DNA of 13,907 nt from an uncultured Oscillospiraceae bacterium. Its GTDB lineage: Bacteria; Bacillota; Clostridia; Oscillospirales; Oscillospiraceae. Under the pieces are notes generated by a model. That model was not told the DNA's origin. It made no database searches and was given only the letters and a program-made list of their open reading frames with translations. Location of the stretch: assembly GCA_947628975.1 (NCBI GenBank), contig CANRBW010000023.1:1-13907 (forward strand). Reading direction: 5' to 3'. Shown in pieces: positions 1 to 7,656 of the stretch. A program made the position numbers and the translations under genes. Every line of letters begins with the position of its first letter. Positions within the stretch are counted from its first letter, which is position 1.

Positions 1-792
1 ACCGTCCGGGAGGGGGACCGGGTCTATGAGGACCAGGTCCTGGGCTCCTTCGAGCTGCCCGACCTCCAGGACCAGATCGACAGCGCCCGCCTGGGGGTCC
101 GCAACGCCCAGCTGACCCTGTCCAACGCCCAGGAGGCCCTGCGGGTGGCCCGCGACCTGCTGGACGACTACACCATCACCTCCCCCATCGACGGCACCGT
201 CATCGAGAAGAACTACAAGGCCGGGGACAACATCGACCCCTCCACCGCCTCCGCCTCCGGCCAGAGCGCCTACATGGCGGTCATCTACGATATGTCTCAG
301 CTCACCTTCATCATGAACGTCTCCGAACTGGACGTGAGCCGCCTCCGGGTGGGCCAGGAGGTCACCTTCACCTCCGACGCGCTGGAGGGGGCGGTCTTCA
401 CCGGCCATGTGGACAAGATCAACATCAACGGCACCACCGTGGCCGGCTCCACCAACTACCCCGTCACCGTGGTGGTGGACCAGGGGGAGGGGCTCTACCC
501 GGGCATGAACGTCTCCGCCACCGTCCTGGTGGAGGAGCTGGGCAGCGCCCTGTGCATCCCCTCCGACGCGGTCCAGCGGGGCAACTTCGTCTACGTGGCC
601 GGCCCCGGCGCCTGTAACAGCGCGGGGGAGCTGGTGAACGCCGACAAGCTGGAGGAGCGGACGGTGGAGCTGGGCCGCTCGGACAGCGAGAACATCGAGA
701 TCCTCTCCGGCCTGGAGGAAGGAGAGACCGTCTACATCCCCAACGCCGCCTCCAACGCCATGGACGCTATCGCGTCCGCCATGGGGGAGTGA
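1..792 (+). CDS. MacA/YknX-like efflux adaptor (HlyD family), 5'-truncated
   Basis: This is the C-terminal 263 residues of a periplasmic-adaptor-type (membrane fusion) protein; the reading frame is open from base 1, so the true start lies upstream of the window. The GTG at 145 is internal. Window residues about 18-52 look like the second helix of the adaptor alpha-hairpin (Q/A/L-rich heptads). They are followed by the lipoyl-like half-motif YTITSPIDGTV and then the beta-barrel region with GQEVTF and GLYPGMNVSATV, a pattern typical of HlyD_D23/MacA proteins. In Gram-positives such proteins are membrane-anchored outside the cell and couple to a MacB-type ABC transporter, as in Bacillus YknXYZ. 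The next two genes encode exactly that ATPase and permease, with only 3 bases between this stop and the ATPase start. The substrate is unknown: antimicrobial peptide, toxin or drug are all possible. The family call is firm, the precise subfamily less so. Confidence 0.9.
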   Translation, partial: TVREGDRVYEDQVLGSFELPDLQDQIDSARLGVRNAQLTLSNAQEALRVARDLLDDYTITSPIDGTVIEKNYKAGDNIDPSTASASGQSAYMAVIYDMSQLTFIMNVSELDVSRLRVGQEVTFTSDALEGAVFTGHVDKININGTTVAGSTNYPVTVVVDQGEGLYPGMNVSATVLVEELGSALCIPSDAVQRGNFVYVAGPGACNSAGELVNADKLEERTVELGRSDSENIEILSGLEEGETVYIPNAASNAMDAIASAMGE

Positions 793-798
793 GCCTTG
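783..798 (+). promoter_or_regulatory. Ribosome binding site deciding the TTG start of the ABC ATPase
   Basis: A GGGGGAG run at 783-789, inside the last codons of the adaptor gene, lies 6 bases before TTG at 796. The next in-frame ATG (841) would remove the first 15 residues, which form the first beta-strand of the nucleotide-binding domain (LIEFRDIYKIY). TTG is therefore the better start, and translation is probably coupled to the upstream gene. Confidence 0.7.
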
Positions 799-1533
799 GA
801 ACACCTCATCGAATTTCGGGACATCTATAAGATCTACCACATGGGTGACAGCGACGTCCACGCCCTGGACGGGGTCTCCCTGACGGTGGACGAGGGGGAG
901 TTCGTGGCCATCGTGGGCCAGTCCGGCTCGGGCAAGTCCACGGCCATGAACATCATCGGCTGTCTGGACGTGCCCACCTCGGGCAGTTACTACCTGGGCG
1001 GGGTGGACGTGTCCACCATGGACGACGACCAGCAGGCGGAGATCCGCAACAAGATGCTGGGGTTCATCTTTCAGCAGTACAACCTCATCGCCAAGCTGAA
1101 CGTGCTGGAGAATGTGGAGCTGCCCCTGCTCTACGCCGGGGTCTCCTCCGAGGAGCGCCGCGCCCGGGCGGTGCGGGCCCTGGAGCGGGTGGGGCTGGCG
1201 GACAAGCGCAAGAACCTCCCCAGCCAGCTCTCCGGCGGCCAGCAGCAACGGGTGTCCATCGCCCGCGCCCTGGCGGGGGACCCCTCCGTCATCCTGGCCG
1301 ACGAGCCCACCGGCGCGCTGGACTCCCGCACCGGCCGGGAGGTGCTGGCCTTCCTCCAACAGCTCAACGCCGAGGGGAACACCGTCATCCTCATCACCCA
1401 TGACAACTCCATCGCCGTCAAGGCCAAGCGGATCGTCCGGCTCCAGGACGGCCGGGTCATCTACGACGGCCCCGCCGACGACCCCAGGGCGGTGGTCCAG
1501 CCGGAGGAGCGGGAAGAGGAGGCGGCGGTATGA
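796..1533 (+). CDS. ABC transporter ATP-binding protein, MacB/LolD/YknY type
   Basis: This is a 245-residue stand-alone nucleotide-binding subunit that powers the adaptor-permease pair encoded on either side. All catalytic motifs are intact: Walker A GQSGSGKST (residues 41-49), Q-loop FQQYNL (92-97), signature LSGGQ (145-149), Walker B VILADE (165-170), D-loop near SALD-type GALD (173-176) and the H-loop histidine H202 in ITHD. The sequence type (MNIIGCLDxPTSG, ADEPTGALDSRTG) is characteristic of the MacB/LolD/YknY branch, which drives mechanotransmission by FtsX-like permeases rather than classical import. The C-terminal tail of about 20 residues is acidic (PEEREEEAAV) and of no known function. 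The gene uses a TTG start, and its stop overlaps the permease start (ATGA), indicating one polycistronic message and translational coupling. Family assignment is very secure; the exported substrate cannot be read from the sequence. Confidence 0.95.
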   Translation: MEHLIEFRDIYKIYHMGDSDVHALDGVSLTVDEGEFVAIVGQSGSGKSTAMNIIGCLDVPTSGSYYLGGVDVSTMDDDQQAEIRNKMLGFIFQQYNLIAKLNVLENVELPLLYAGVSSEERRARAVRALERVGLADKRKNLPSQLSGGQQQRVSIARALAGDPSVILADEPTGALDSRTGREVLAFLQQLNAEGNTVILITHDNSIAVKAKRIVRLQDGRVIYDGPADDPRAVVQPEEREEEAAV

Positions 1534-2747
1534 ATTTCACCCAGTCCTTCCGCCTGGCCCTCAAGTCCCTGTCCACCAGCAAGATGCGCTCCCTGCTGAC
1601 CATGCTGGGCATCATCATCGGCGTGGCCGCGGTCATCATCATCACCAGCCTGGGCAACGGGATGCAGGTCTACATGAACGAGGAGTTTGAGGCGCTGGGC
1701 TCCAACCAGGTGGACGCCATGATCCTGGGGGACAACGACTCCTCCCGCCACGTAGACATCGAGGATATGTTCGCCCTGGTGGAGCGCTATCCCCAGTACC
1801 TCTCCGGGGTGACCCCGGAGCTCCGGGCCCCCCTCACCGTCCGCCACGGCGGCGACGAATTCTCCCGCACCACGGTCAAAGGGGTGAGCGAGACCTATTA
1901 CAGCGTCGAGCGGGGCACCTCCATGAACGGGGAGAAGCTGGCCAAGGGCCGCTTCCTCTCCTATGTGGACGCCCAGCGGCAGCAGAGCGTGTGCGTGGTG
2001 GGCGCCTATCTGGAGCGGGAGGCCTTCGGCGGCAACGCCATGGGCAAGACCCTCACCCTCTCCGGCGTGCCCTTCACCGTGGTGGGCGTGCTGGACGTGT
2101 GCGCCGACGTCACCGAGGGCAGCGGGGACGATGTGGTCTACCTCCCCTACACCCAGGCCGTCCGACTCAGCGGCACCACCTCCAGCGAGTACCTCTTCGC
2201 CGCCACCTCCCGGGAGACCGCCCCCGCGGCCAAGGGCCTGGTGGAGCGGGAGCTGTTCAAGATCTTCCAGGACAGCGACCGCTACGTGGTCCTCACCGCC
2301 GCGGAGATGATGGACGCCATGAACACCATGCTGGACCTGCTGATGACCATCCTCACCCTCATCGCCGCCCTGTCCCTGCTGGTGGGCGGCATCGGCATCA
2401 TGAACATCATGCTGGTGTCGGTCACCGAGCGGACCCGGGAGATCGGCATCCGCAAGTCCCTGGGCGCGAAACCCAAGAACATCCGCTGGCAATTCGTCAT
2501 CGAGGCGGGCACCACCTCCGCCATCGGCGGCGTGCTGGGCATCGGCCTGGGGATCCTGGCCGCCAACCTTTTGACCATGATTTTGAGCATGGTGCTGGGG
2601 TCGGAGAACTCCTTCCACGCCGTGCCCACCCTCTCTGGCATCCTGGTGGCCTTCGGCGTCAGCGTGGCCATCGGCGTGCTGTTTGGCTACCTCCCCGCCA
2701 ACAAGGCCGCCAAACTCAACCCCATCGACGCCCTGAGATACGAATAA
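1530..2747 (+). CDS. MacB/YknZ-like ABC transporter permease (FtsX domain)
   Basis: This is a 405-residue membrane subunit of a MacB-type transporter. Its topology matches the family: a short cytoplasmic N-terminus (FRLALKSLSTSKMRSLLTMLG), TM1 at about residues 22-40, a large extracytoplasmic MacB_PCD-like domain (about 45-265), then three membrane segments. These begin at about 270 (LLMTILTLIAALSLLVGGIG), 330 (IGGVLGIGLGILAANLLTMI) and 370 (ILVAFGVSVAIGVLFGYLPA). The conserved cytoplasmic coupling segment TERTREIGIRKSLGAKPKNI sits between the second and third TM segments, and the C-terminus ends with the family hallmark AAKLNPIDALRYE. The start codon overlaps the ATPase stop and is preceded by GGAGG at about 1516. 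With the two upstream genes it makes a complete tripartite exporter. Nothing looks truncated or mutated. Confidence 0.95.
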   Translation: MNFTQSFRLALKSLSTSKMRSLLTMLGIIIGVAAVIIITSLGNGMQVYMNEEFEALGSNQVDAMILGDNDSSRHVDIEDMFALVERYPQYLSGVTPELRAPLTVRHGGDEFSRTTVKGVSETYYSVERGTSMNGEKLAKGRFLSYVDAQRQQSVCVVGAYLEREAFGGNAMGKTLTLSGVPFTVVGVLDVCADVTEGSGDDVVYLPYTQAVRLSGTTSSEYLFAATSRETAPAAKGLVERELFKIFQDSDRYVVLTAAEMMDAMNTMLDLLMTILTLIAALSLLVGGIGIMNIMLVSVTERTREIGIRKSLGAKPKNIRWQFVIEAGTTSAIGGVLGIGLGILAANLLTMILSMVLGSENSFHAVPTLSGILVAFGVSVAIGVLFGYLPANKAAKLNPIDALRYE

Positions 2748-2760
2748 GGAGAGACAAGTG

Positions 2761-4869
2761 ATGAAAAAGCGCGTTGTGACCCTTTTGCTGACCGCCGCCC
2801 TGGCCCTGCCCCTGGCCCTCCCCGCCGGGGCGGAGGTGGCGGACGTGCCCCAGGCGGAGAAGGCCGCCGTCCTGCGGGAGCTGGAGATCATGGTGGGAGA
2901 CCAGTCCGGCGACCTGGCCCTGGACCGGCCGGTGAGCCGGGCGGAGTTCACCAAACTGCTGGTGGCCGCCTCCCCCTACCGGGACGCGGTGCCTGAGGCC
3001 GCGGGCACCGACCCCTACCCCGACGTGTCCCACACCAGCTGGTACGCCCCCTACGTCCGGGCGGCGGTGGACGCAGGGCTGGTAAAGGGGGACCTGGCCG
3101 GGTGGTTCCACCCGGAGGCCCAGATCACCCTGGCCGAGGGGGCCACCATGGCGGTCCGCCTGCTGGGCTGGTCTGACGACCTCCTCACCGCCCCCTGGCC
3201 CGCCGGGCAGCTGGCGGTCTACCGCTCCGCCGACCTGGACCAGGGGGTGAGCGCCCAGAGCGGCGACGACCTGCTGACCCGCCAGGACTGTCTGCACATC
3301 TTCTACGACCTGCTGTGCGCCAACACCGCCTCCGGCGCGCCCTACGCCGCCACCCTGGGCTGTGCCCTGAACAGCGACGGGGAGGTGGACGTGAACTCCG
3401 TCTTCCACGCCGACCTGGAGGGCCCCATTCCCCTCACCGGCAACTGGTCCGCCCAGCTGCCCTTCTCCCTGTCCCAGGCCCTGGTCTTCCGGGACGGGGA
3501 GCGGGCCCAGCTCTCCGAACTGCGGGACTGGGACCTGCTCTACTGGCTGGAGGACCAGCCCATCCTCTTCGCCACCTCTGACGGCCAGAGCGCCATGGGC
3601 CAGCTCACCGCCTCGGTGGAGGGCCCGGTGGTGGCCCAGGGAGACTGGCAGAGCCAGCTCCCCTTCCCCCTCACCCAGGTCACCTCCGTCACCCGCAACG
3701 GCGCCGCCGCCGGGCTGGGGGACATCGCCGCCCAGGACGTGGTCTACTGGTCCAAGTACGCCAAGGCCCTCTACGTCTACGCCAGGACCGTCTCCGGCAC
3801 GGTGGAGGCCGTCTCCCCCTCCCTGGCCGCCCCCGCGGCGGTGACCGTGGCCGGGGTGACCTACTCCCTGGAGACCTTTGAGGCCCAGTACGCCTTCTCC
3901 GACCTGGGGGATTTCCGGGTGGGGGACCAGGTACGGCTCCTGCTGGGCCGGACCGGCGGCGTGGCCGCGGTCCGTGCCCTGGACGCCCAGGAGGTGATCT
4001 CCCGGGTGGGGGTGGTCTCCTCCCTGGAGAGCCGGACCTACACCGACCGCAACGGCGACCCCTACGCCGCCAAGGTGGTGGTCCTCACCGCCGCCGACGG
4101 CCTGAGCTACGCCTACCCCTATCCCTGGCGGGACGTGGACGACTTTGACCCCGGCGTGGTAGTGGAGGTCCGCTCCCAGAACGGCCAGACCACCGTCCAG
4201 CGCCTGGGCCGCAACGCCGTCTCCGGCACGGTGAACGCCGCCGCCACCCGGCTGGGCGCGCTGGCCCTCTCCCCCGACGTTGAGATTTTGGACACCTACG
4301 GCGAGCACACCGCCAAGGCGGTCCCCCCCTCCCGGCTGGCGGGGGTGGAGCTGACCGGCGACATGGTCCGCTGGTACGCCACCGACAGCGCCGGGGCCAT
4401 CTCCACCCTGATTTTGAACGACGTCACCGGCGACTGCCACTCCTACGGCGTGGTCACTGACGCGGAGAGCGTCTCCGTCCCCGCCACCGGCCTGGGCACC
4501 ATGACCACCCAGAGCGTCTACACCCTGGACCTGGCCGGCCGGCAGCAGGTGCTGCCCGTCTCCGGCAAGCGCTTCCCGGTGGTGGAGGGGCCGGTCTGCC
4601 TGGCCATGGACGGCCAGGAGGTCCGGGAACTGCACAACCTCACCCGGCTGGCCGGGGTCACCCTGGACGGCCGGTACGCCCTGTCCGGGGACAGCCGCTG
4701 GCCCCTGGCGGACAACGTCCTCTACTACACCTATAATACCCGCAGCCGCACCTACACCCTGGCCTCCCGGGAGCAGGTGACCGCCGGCGACGCCACCCTC
4801 TCCGCCTGGTACGACACCCGGCCCACCGCCGGGGGGCGGGTGCGGGTGATCCTGGCGGAGGAGAAGTAA
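2761..4869 (+). CDS. Secreted S-layer homology (SLH) domain protein with internal repeat
   Basis: This is a 702-residue exported protein. Start: AAGGAGAG (2746-2753) precedes both GTG 2758 and ATG 2761; ATG is chosen because it gives a standard spacing and opens with MKKR. Signal peptide: MKKRVVTLLLTAALALPLALPAGA, likely cut after A24. Two SLH-like repeats follow, at about residues 27-80 (ALDRPVSRAEFTKLLVAA) and 82-140 (PYPDVSHTSWYAPYVRAAVDAG, then ITLAEGATMAVRLLGW). Such repeats normally bind pyruvylated secondary cell wall polymer. A third, weaker unit may span 140-190. The remaining 500 residues are beta-rich and not recognised. They include a duplication: NWSAQLPFSLSQ (from residue 228) and DWQSQLPFPLTQ (from 295), each followed about 30 residues later by DLLYW or DVVYW. 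The gene lies 13 bases after the permease stop, so it is probably co-transcribed with the exporter. The surface location is well supported; the function is unknown. Confidence 0.85.
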   Translation: MKKRVVTLLLTAALALPLALPAGAEVADVPQAEKAAVLRELEIMVGDQSGDLALDRPVSRAEFTKLLVAASPYRDAVPEAAGTDPYPDVSHTSWYAPYVRAAVDAGLVKGDLAGWFHPEAQITLAEGATMAVRLLGWSDDLLTAPWPAGQLAVYRSADLDQGVSAQSGDDLLTRQDCLHIFYDLLCANTASGAPYAATLGCALNSDGEVDVNSVFHADLEGPIPLTGNWSAQLPFSLSQALVFRDGERAQLSELRDWDLLYWLEDQPILFATSDGQSAMGQLTASVEGPVVAQGDWQSQLPFPLTQVTSVTRNGAAAGLGDIAAQDVVYWSKYAKALYVYARTVSGTVEAVSPSLAAPAAVTVAGVTYSLETFEAQYAFSDLGDFRVGDQVRLLLGRTGGVAAVRALDAQEVISRVGVVSSLESRTYTDRNGDPYAAKVVVLTAADGLSYAYPYPWRDVDDFDPGVVVEVRSQNGQTTVQRLGRNAVSGTVNAAATRLGALALSPDVEILDTYGEHTAKAVPPSRLAGVELTGDMVRWYATDSAGAISTLILNDVTGDCHSYGVVTDAESVSVPATGLGTMTTQSVYTLDLAGRQQVLPVSGKRFPVVEGPVCLAMDGQEVRELHNLTRLAGVTLDGRYALSGDSRWPLADNVLYYTYNTRSRTYTLASREQVTAGDATLSAWYDTRPTAGGRVRVILAEEK

Positions 4870-4890
4870 CACTCGTTACAATTTGTTTCT

Positions 4891-4930
4891 AAAGCGGGCG
4901 TCCCCGGTGGGCCGGGGACGCCCGCTTTTT
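4891..4930 (+). terminator. Rho-independent terminator after the exporter/SLH operon
   Basis: The stem is a perfect 17-bp inverted repeat (4891-4907 with 4912-4928), closed by a 4-base loop TGGG. It contains the GC-rich core GCGGGCGTCCCCGG and ends in TTTTT (4926-4930). It begins 21 bases after the SLH protein stop codon. The AAA/TTT ends mean it could also stop antisense transcription. Confidence 0.92.
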
Positions 4931-5097
4931 GCAAGGAAACTTTTATTTTTCCCCGGCCCCGGTCGGACCCTCCCGCAACTGTGCGCACTTTGCATAAAGC
5001 GGTCGAACCATTGAAAATCAAGGCGTTTTTGAACTATCTGCACCGTGTATCCCAATTTTTGCCGGTCCTTTTTGTGCGCTTTTTTTGAAGAGATGGG

Positions 5098-5126
5098 TTG
5101 CATTATCCTGCACAATCGGTTACAAT
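5098..5126 (+). promoter_or_regulatory. Putative sigma-A promoter of the cell wall hydrolase gene
   Basis: TTGCAT (5098-5103) and TACAAT (5121-5126) are separated by exactly 17 bases. The -10 box matches 5 of 6 consensus bases and the -35 box 3 of 6. The rest of the 305-bp gap 4870-5174 holds the upstream terminator, several T-runs (5053-5093) and a weaker alternative (TTGAAA at 5011-5016, TATCTG at 5035-5040, 18-base spacer). No open frame with gene-like character is seen in it. Confidence 0.5.
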
Positions 5127-5136
5127 ACGGTTACAA
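5117..5136 (+). repeat. Direct repeat CGGTTACAA, 11-bp period, over the -10 region
   Basis: CGGTTACAA occurs at 5117-5125 and again at 5128-5136, one helical turn apart. The first copy overlaps the candidate -10 box and the second covers the expected transcription start. Same-face direct repeats at this place suit a dimeric regulator, but chance or local slippage duplication is also possible. Confidence 0.35.
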
Positions 5137-5174
5137 ACAGAAACAACCTGTTTGGAAGGAGTGCGACAGACATC

Positions 5175-6110
5175 ATGTGTATCAAGAACCCGACCCGATC
5201 CGCTCTGGCGCTGGTGGCCCTGCTGGCTCTGGCCACCCCGCTGATCTCCGCCGTATCCGACCTGCCTGAGCAGGCCGCGGCGGCGCAGGTCCAGGAGGAC
5301 CAGGGCGTGTATGAAGCCCCCGCCGCCGCCACCCCGGCGGAGGAGGTCCAGGAAGCCGCCCCGGAGGCGAGCCAGGTCACCTATAACGCCGTGCGGGTCA
5401 ACGGCGCGCCCATGACCGCCGATCCCCTGCTCACCGACGTGAACGGCGAGGCTTACGTCTCCCTCCGGGCGGTGGCCCAGGCTCTGGACAGCCAGGTGGA
5501 GGCCCTGTGGGACGGCAGCCAGGCCAAGGTGGTCCACTGGGGCCTGGTGGATCTCATCGCCGTGCCCGGCGCCAGCTACGTCACCGCCAACGACCGCTGC
5601 CTCTACGTCCCCAACGGCGTCCAAACCGCCGACGGCGCCGTCCTCATCCCCCTGGCCACCCTGTGCAAGGCCTTTGACGCCACCTGCGTGGCCAACGGCG
5701 ACGGCACCTACGACCTGACCACCGGCAGCGGCGCCATCCTCCCCGGCAGCCAGTTCTACGACAGCACCGACCTCTACTGGCTCAGCCACATCATCAACGC
5801 CGAGAGCGGCAACCAGCCCCTCAGCGGCAAGATCGCCGTGGGCAACGTAGTGCTCAACCGGGTGGCGGACAGCCGCTTCCCCAACACGGTGAAGGGCGTG
5901 GTGTGCCAGAAGAACCAGTTCACCCCCGTGGCCAACGGCGCCATCAACAAGACCCCCAACGCCGAGAGCGTGCTGGCCGCCAAGCTGTGCCTGGACGGCG
6001 GCGAGGCCCTGGAAGGGGTGCTGTGGTTCAACGCCAAGGGCCTGCGGAGCTGGGCCAGCCGCAACCGCACCGTGGTGGCCACCATCGCCGGCCACACCTT
6101 CTTCGCCTGA
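5175..6110 (+). CDS. Secreted cell wall hydrolase: copper-amine-oxidase-like N-domain plus SleB/CwlJ catalytic domain
   Basis: Start: ATG 5175 is chosen because it opens directly on a signal peptide (MCIKNPTRSALALVALLALATPLISA) and follows AGGAG at 5157-5161, though the 13-base spacing is long. The frame stays open back to 5085, but that stretch is promoter-like and not protein-like. The product has 311 residues. After an Ala/Glu/Pro-rich stretch (about 30-68) comes a copper-amine-oxidase-N-like domain (about 70-190; VNGAPM, EAYVSLRAVAQALDSQVEALW), a module found on many Clostridia surface proteins. Residues 199-311 form a Hydrolase_2 (SleB/CwlJ) domain: the motif HIINAESGNQPLSGKIAVGN contains the likely catalytic glutamate E210, followed by VVLNRVADSRFPNTVKGVV and NQFTPVANG. 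The family cleaves peptidoglycan as a lytic transglycosylase, in spore cortex or vegetative wall. The gene stands alone between terminators, so it is probably monocistronic. Whether it acts in germination or vegetative remodelling cannot be told. Confidence 0.9.
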   Translation: MCIKNPTRSALALVALLALATPLISAVSDLPEQAAAAQVQEDQGVYEAPAAATPAEEVQEAAPEASQVTYNAVRVNGAPMTADPLLTDVNGEAYVSLRAVAQALDSQVEALWDGSQAKVVHWGLVDLIAVPGASYVTANDRCLYVPNGVQTADGAVLIPLATLCKAFDATCVANGDGTYDLTTGSGAILPGSQFYDSTDLYWLSHIINAESGNQPLSGKIAVGNVVLNRVADSRFPNTVKGVVCQKNQFTPVANGAINKTPNAESVLAAKLCLDGGEALEGVLWFNAKGLRSWASRNRTVVATIAGHTFFA

Positions 6111-6130
6111 GTTCAGGCCGGACCCGCGAA

Positions 6131-6167
6131 AAAAGCGGCGTCATCTCCACGGGATGACGCCGCTTTT
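6131..6167 (+). terminator. Bidirectional intrinsic terminator between converging genes
   Basis: A perfect 15-bp stem (6131-6145 with 6153-6167) surrounds the 7-base loop TCCACGG. The stem starts with AAAA and ends with TTTT, giving a U-tract on either strand. It lies 20 bases past the hydrolase stop (+) and 57 bases past the citrate synthase stop (-), so it probably serves both. Confidence 0.9.
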
Positions 6168-6224
6168 CTGCTTGGTTCTCCTCGCCCGCTCCGGGCCCGG
6201 ACGGAAAATTCCCTCCGGCCCGGC

Positions 6225-7592
6225 TCACCGCTCCTCCAGGGGGACGTAGGGGGAGATGGGGGCCACCGCCCGGTAGGCGGGGCGGATGATCTTGTTGCCG
6301 GGGTTGTAGAGCTCCTCCAGCCGGTGGGCGCACCAGCCCACCACCCGCGCCACGGCGAAGAGGGGGGTGTAGAGCTCCGGCGGGATGTTCATCATCTTAT
6401 AGACCAGCCCAGAGTACATATCCACGTTGGCGCACATGATCTTCTGCTCCCCCCGGACCTTGCTCAGCACGCCGGGGGTCAGCCGCTCCACCGTCTCGAA
6501 CAGCTGGAACTCCTTGGAAAAGCCCTTCTTCTCCGCCACCTTCCTGGCAAACTCCTTGAGCAGGATCGCCCTGGGGTCGGAGAGGGTGTAGATGGCGTGG
6601 CCCATGCCGTAGATCAGCCCGGAGCCGTCCCCCGCCTCCCGGTTGGCGATCTTGGTGAGGTAGCGCTCCACCTCGTCCATGTCCTCCCAGTCGGCCACGT
6701 TGGTCTCGATGGCCTCGAACATCTCCATGACCTTCTTGTTGGCCCCGCCGTGCCGGGGGCCCTTCAGGGAGCCCGCCGCGGCGGAGATGGCGGAGTAGAT
6801 GTCGGTCCCGGCGGAGGAGAGCACCCGGCAGGTGAAGGCGGAGTTGTTGCCGCCGCCGTGCTCCATGTGGAGCACCAGGCACAGATCCAGCAGCCGCGCC
6901 TCCAGCTCGGTGTACTGGTTGTCGGGGCGGATGGAGCGCAGGAAGTCCTCGGCGATGGCCAGGCCAGGCTTGGGCCGGTGGAGGTAGAGACTCTCGTCGT
7001 CGTAGTAGTGGCGCTTCACGGCGAAGGCGTGGGCCACGATGGTGGGCACCCGGGCGATGATCTGCATGGCGTGGCAGACCTCGGCCTCCAGCCCCTCGTT
7101 CTCCGGGTGTTCGTCGTAGGAGTAGAGGGCCAGGATGGACCGGGCCAGCTTGTTCATGATGTTGGGGCTGGGGGCCTTGAGGATCATGTCCTCGGTAAAC
7201 CCGGCGGGCAGGGTGCGATACTGGTCCATCCGCCGGGAGAAGGCGTCCAGCTGCTCCTGGGTGGGCAGATGGCCGAAGAGGATCAGATACCCCGTCTCCG
7301 CGAAGCCGAACCGCCCCTGCTCCTGGAAGCCCCGGATCAGGTCGGTGACCGAGACCCCCCGGTAGAAGAGCTGGCCCTCCATGGGCATTTTCTCCCCGTC
7401 CTGGATGTAGTAGCCCCGGACGTTGCCCACCTGGGTGACGCCGGCCACCACGCCGGTGCCGTCGGCGTTGCGCAGGCCCCGCTTCACGTCCCACTTTTCG
7501 TAGTAGCCGGGGTCGATGCGGTTATACTGGGCGAATTGCTGGCATATGCTGCTCATGACAGGGTCGTCCACGAAGGGATTTCTGGTTTCCAT
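6225..7592 (-). CDS. gltA: Citrate synthase (citrate/2-methylcitrate synthase family)
   Basis: This 455-residue enzyme should condense acetyl-CoA with oxaloacetate to give citrate, feeding the oxidative branch of an incomplete TCA cycle and glutamate synthesis. The classical catalytic residues are visible: the substrate histidine region LHMEHGGGNNSAFTCRVLSS, the second histidine in IYGMGHAIYTLSDPRA and the aspartate in CANVDMYSGLVYKMM. GSLKGPRHGGANKKVMEM is the conserved glycine-rich CoA/substrate segment. Start: ATG at 7592 is preceded by AAGGAG 7 bases upstream. The protein is longer than Bacillus CitZ (about 370 residues). The extra length is mainly the N-terminal 80 or so residues, a form common in clostridial citrate synthases. 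A 2-methylcitrate activity cannot be excluded, but no prp genes are nearby. It is transcribed alone, divergently from spoIID, from a strong promoter at 7628-7656. Confidence 0.95.
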   Translation of the reverse strand: METRNPFVDDPVMSSICQQFAQYNRIDPGYYEKWDVKRGLRNADGTGVVAGVTQVGNVRGYYIQDGEKMPMEGQLFYRGVSVTDLIRGFQEQGRFGFAETGYLILFGHLPTQEQLDAFSRRMDQYRTLPAGFTEDMILKAPSPNIMNKLARSILALYSYDEHPENEGLEAEVCHAMQIIARVPTIVAHAFAVKRHYYDDESLYLHRPKPGLAIAEDFLRSIRPDNQYTELEARLLDLCLVLHMEHGGGNNSAFTCRVLSSAGTDIYSAISAAAGSLKGPRHGGANKKVMEMFEAIETNVADWEDMDEVERYLTKIANREAGDGSGLIYGMGHAIYTLSDPRAILLKEFARKVAEKKGFSKEFQLFETVERLTPGVLSKVRGEQKIMCANVDMYSGLVYKMMNIPPELYTPLFAVARVVGWCAHRLEELYNPGNKIIRPAYRAVAPISPYVPLEER

Positions 7593-7627
7593 GTCCGTCT
7601 CCTTTGTCGCGCGAAGATTCTTTGTCT

Positions 7628-7656
7628 ATTTTACCCATTTACCGTGGGAAAGTCAA
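7628..7656 (-). promoter_or_regulatory. Sigma-A promoter of citrate synthase
   Basis: Read on the - strand, TTGACT (7651-7656) is followed after exactly 17 bases by TAAAAT (7628-7633). Each box matches 5 of 6 consensus bases. The start would fall near 7620, leaving a short leader of about 28 bases with AAGGAG. The -35 box overlaps the spoIID ribosome binding site by two bases. Confidence 0.82.

Noticed and set aside
1461..2954. Long open frame on the - strand (497 codons) opposite the permease
   Set aside because: It is a shadow of the high-GC permease and SLH genes: its composition is almost only G, H, A, V, D and Q with no domain, and the + strand genes have clear motifs and ribosome binding sites.
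2716..4872. Open frame of 718 codons on the - strand opposite the SLH protein gene
   Set aside because: Gly/His/Val-rich low-complexity translation, no recognisable domain or start region; it arises from the GC bias of the real gene.
5011..5040. Second promoter for the hydrolase (TTGAAA, 18 bases, TATCTG)
   Set aside because: The -10 box matches only 3 of 6 bases, and the downstream TTGCAT/TACAAT pair is better placed; kept only as a remark.
5085..5174. Upstream ATG (5085) as start of the cell wall hydrolase
   Set aside because: It would place 30 polar residues before the signal peptide and the frame would cross the best promoter; the ATG at 5175 starts directly with the signal peptide and has an upstream AGGAG.
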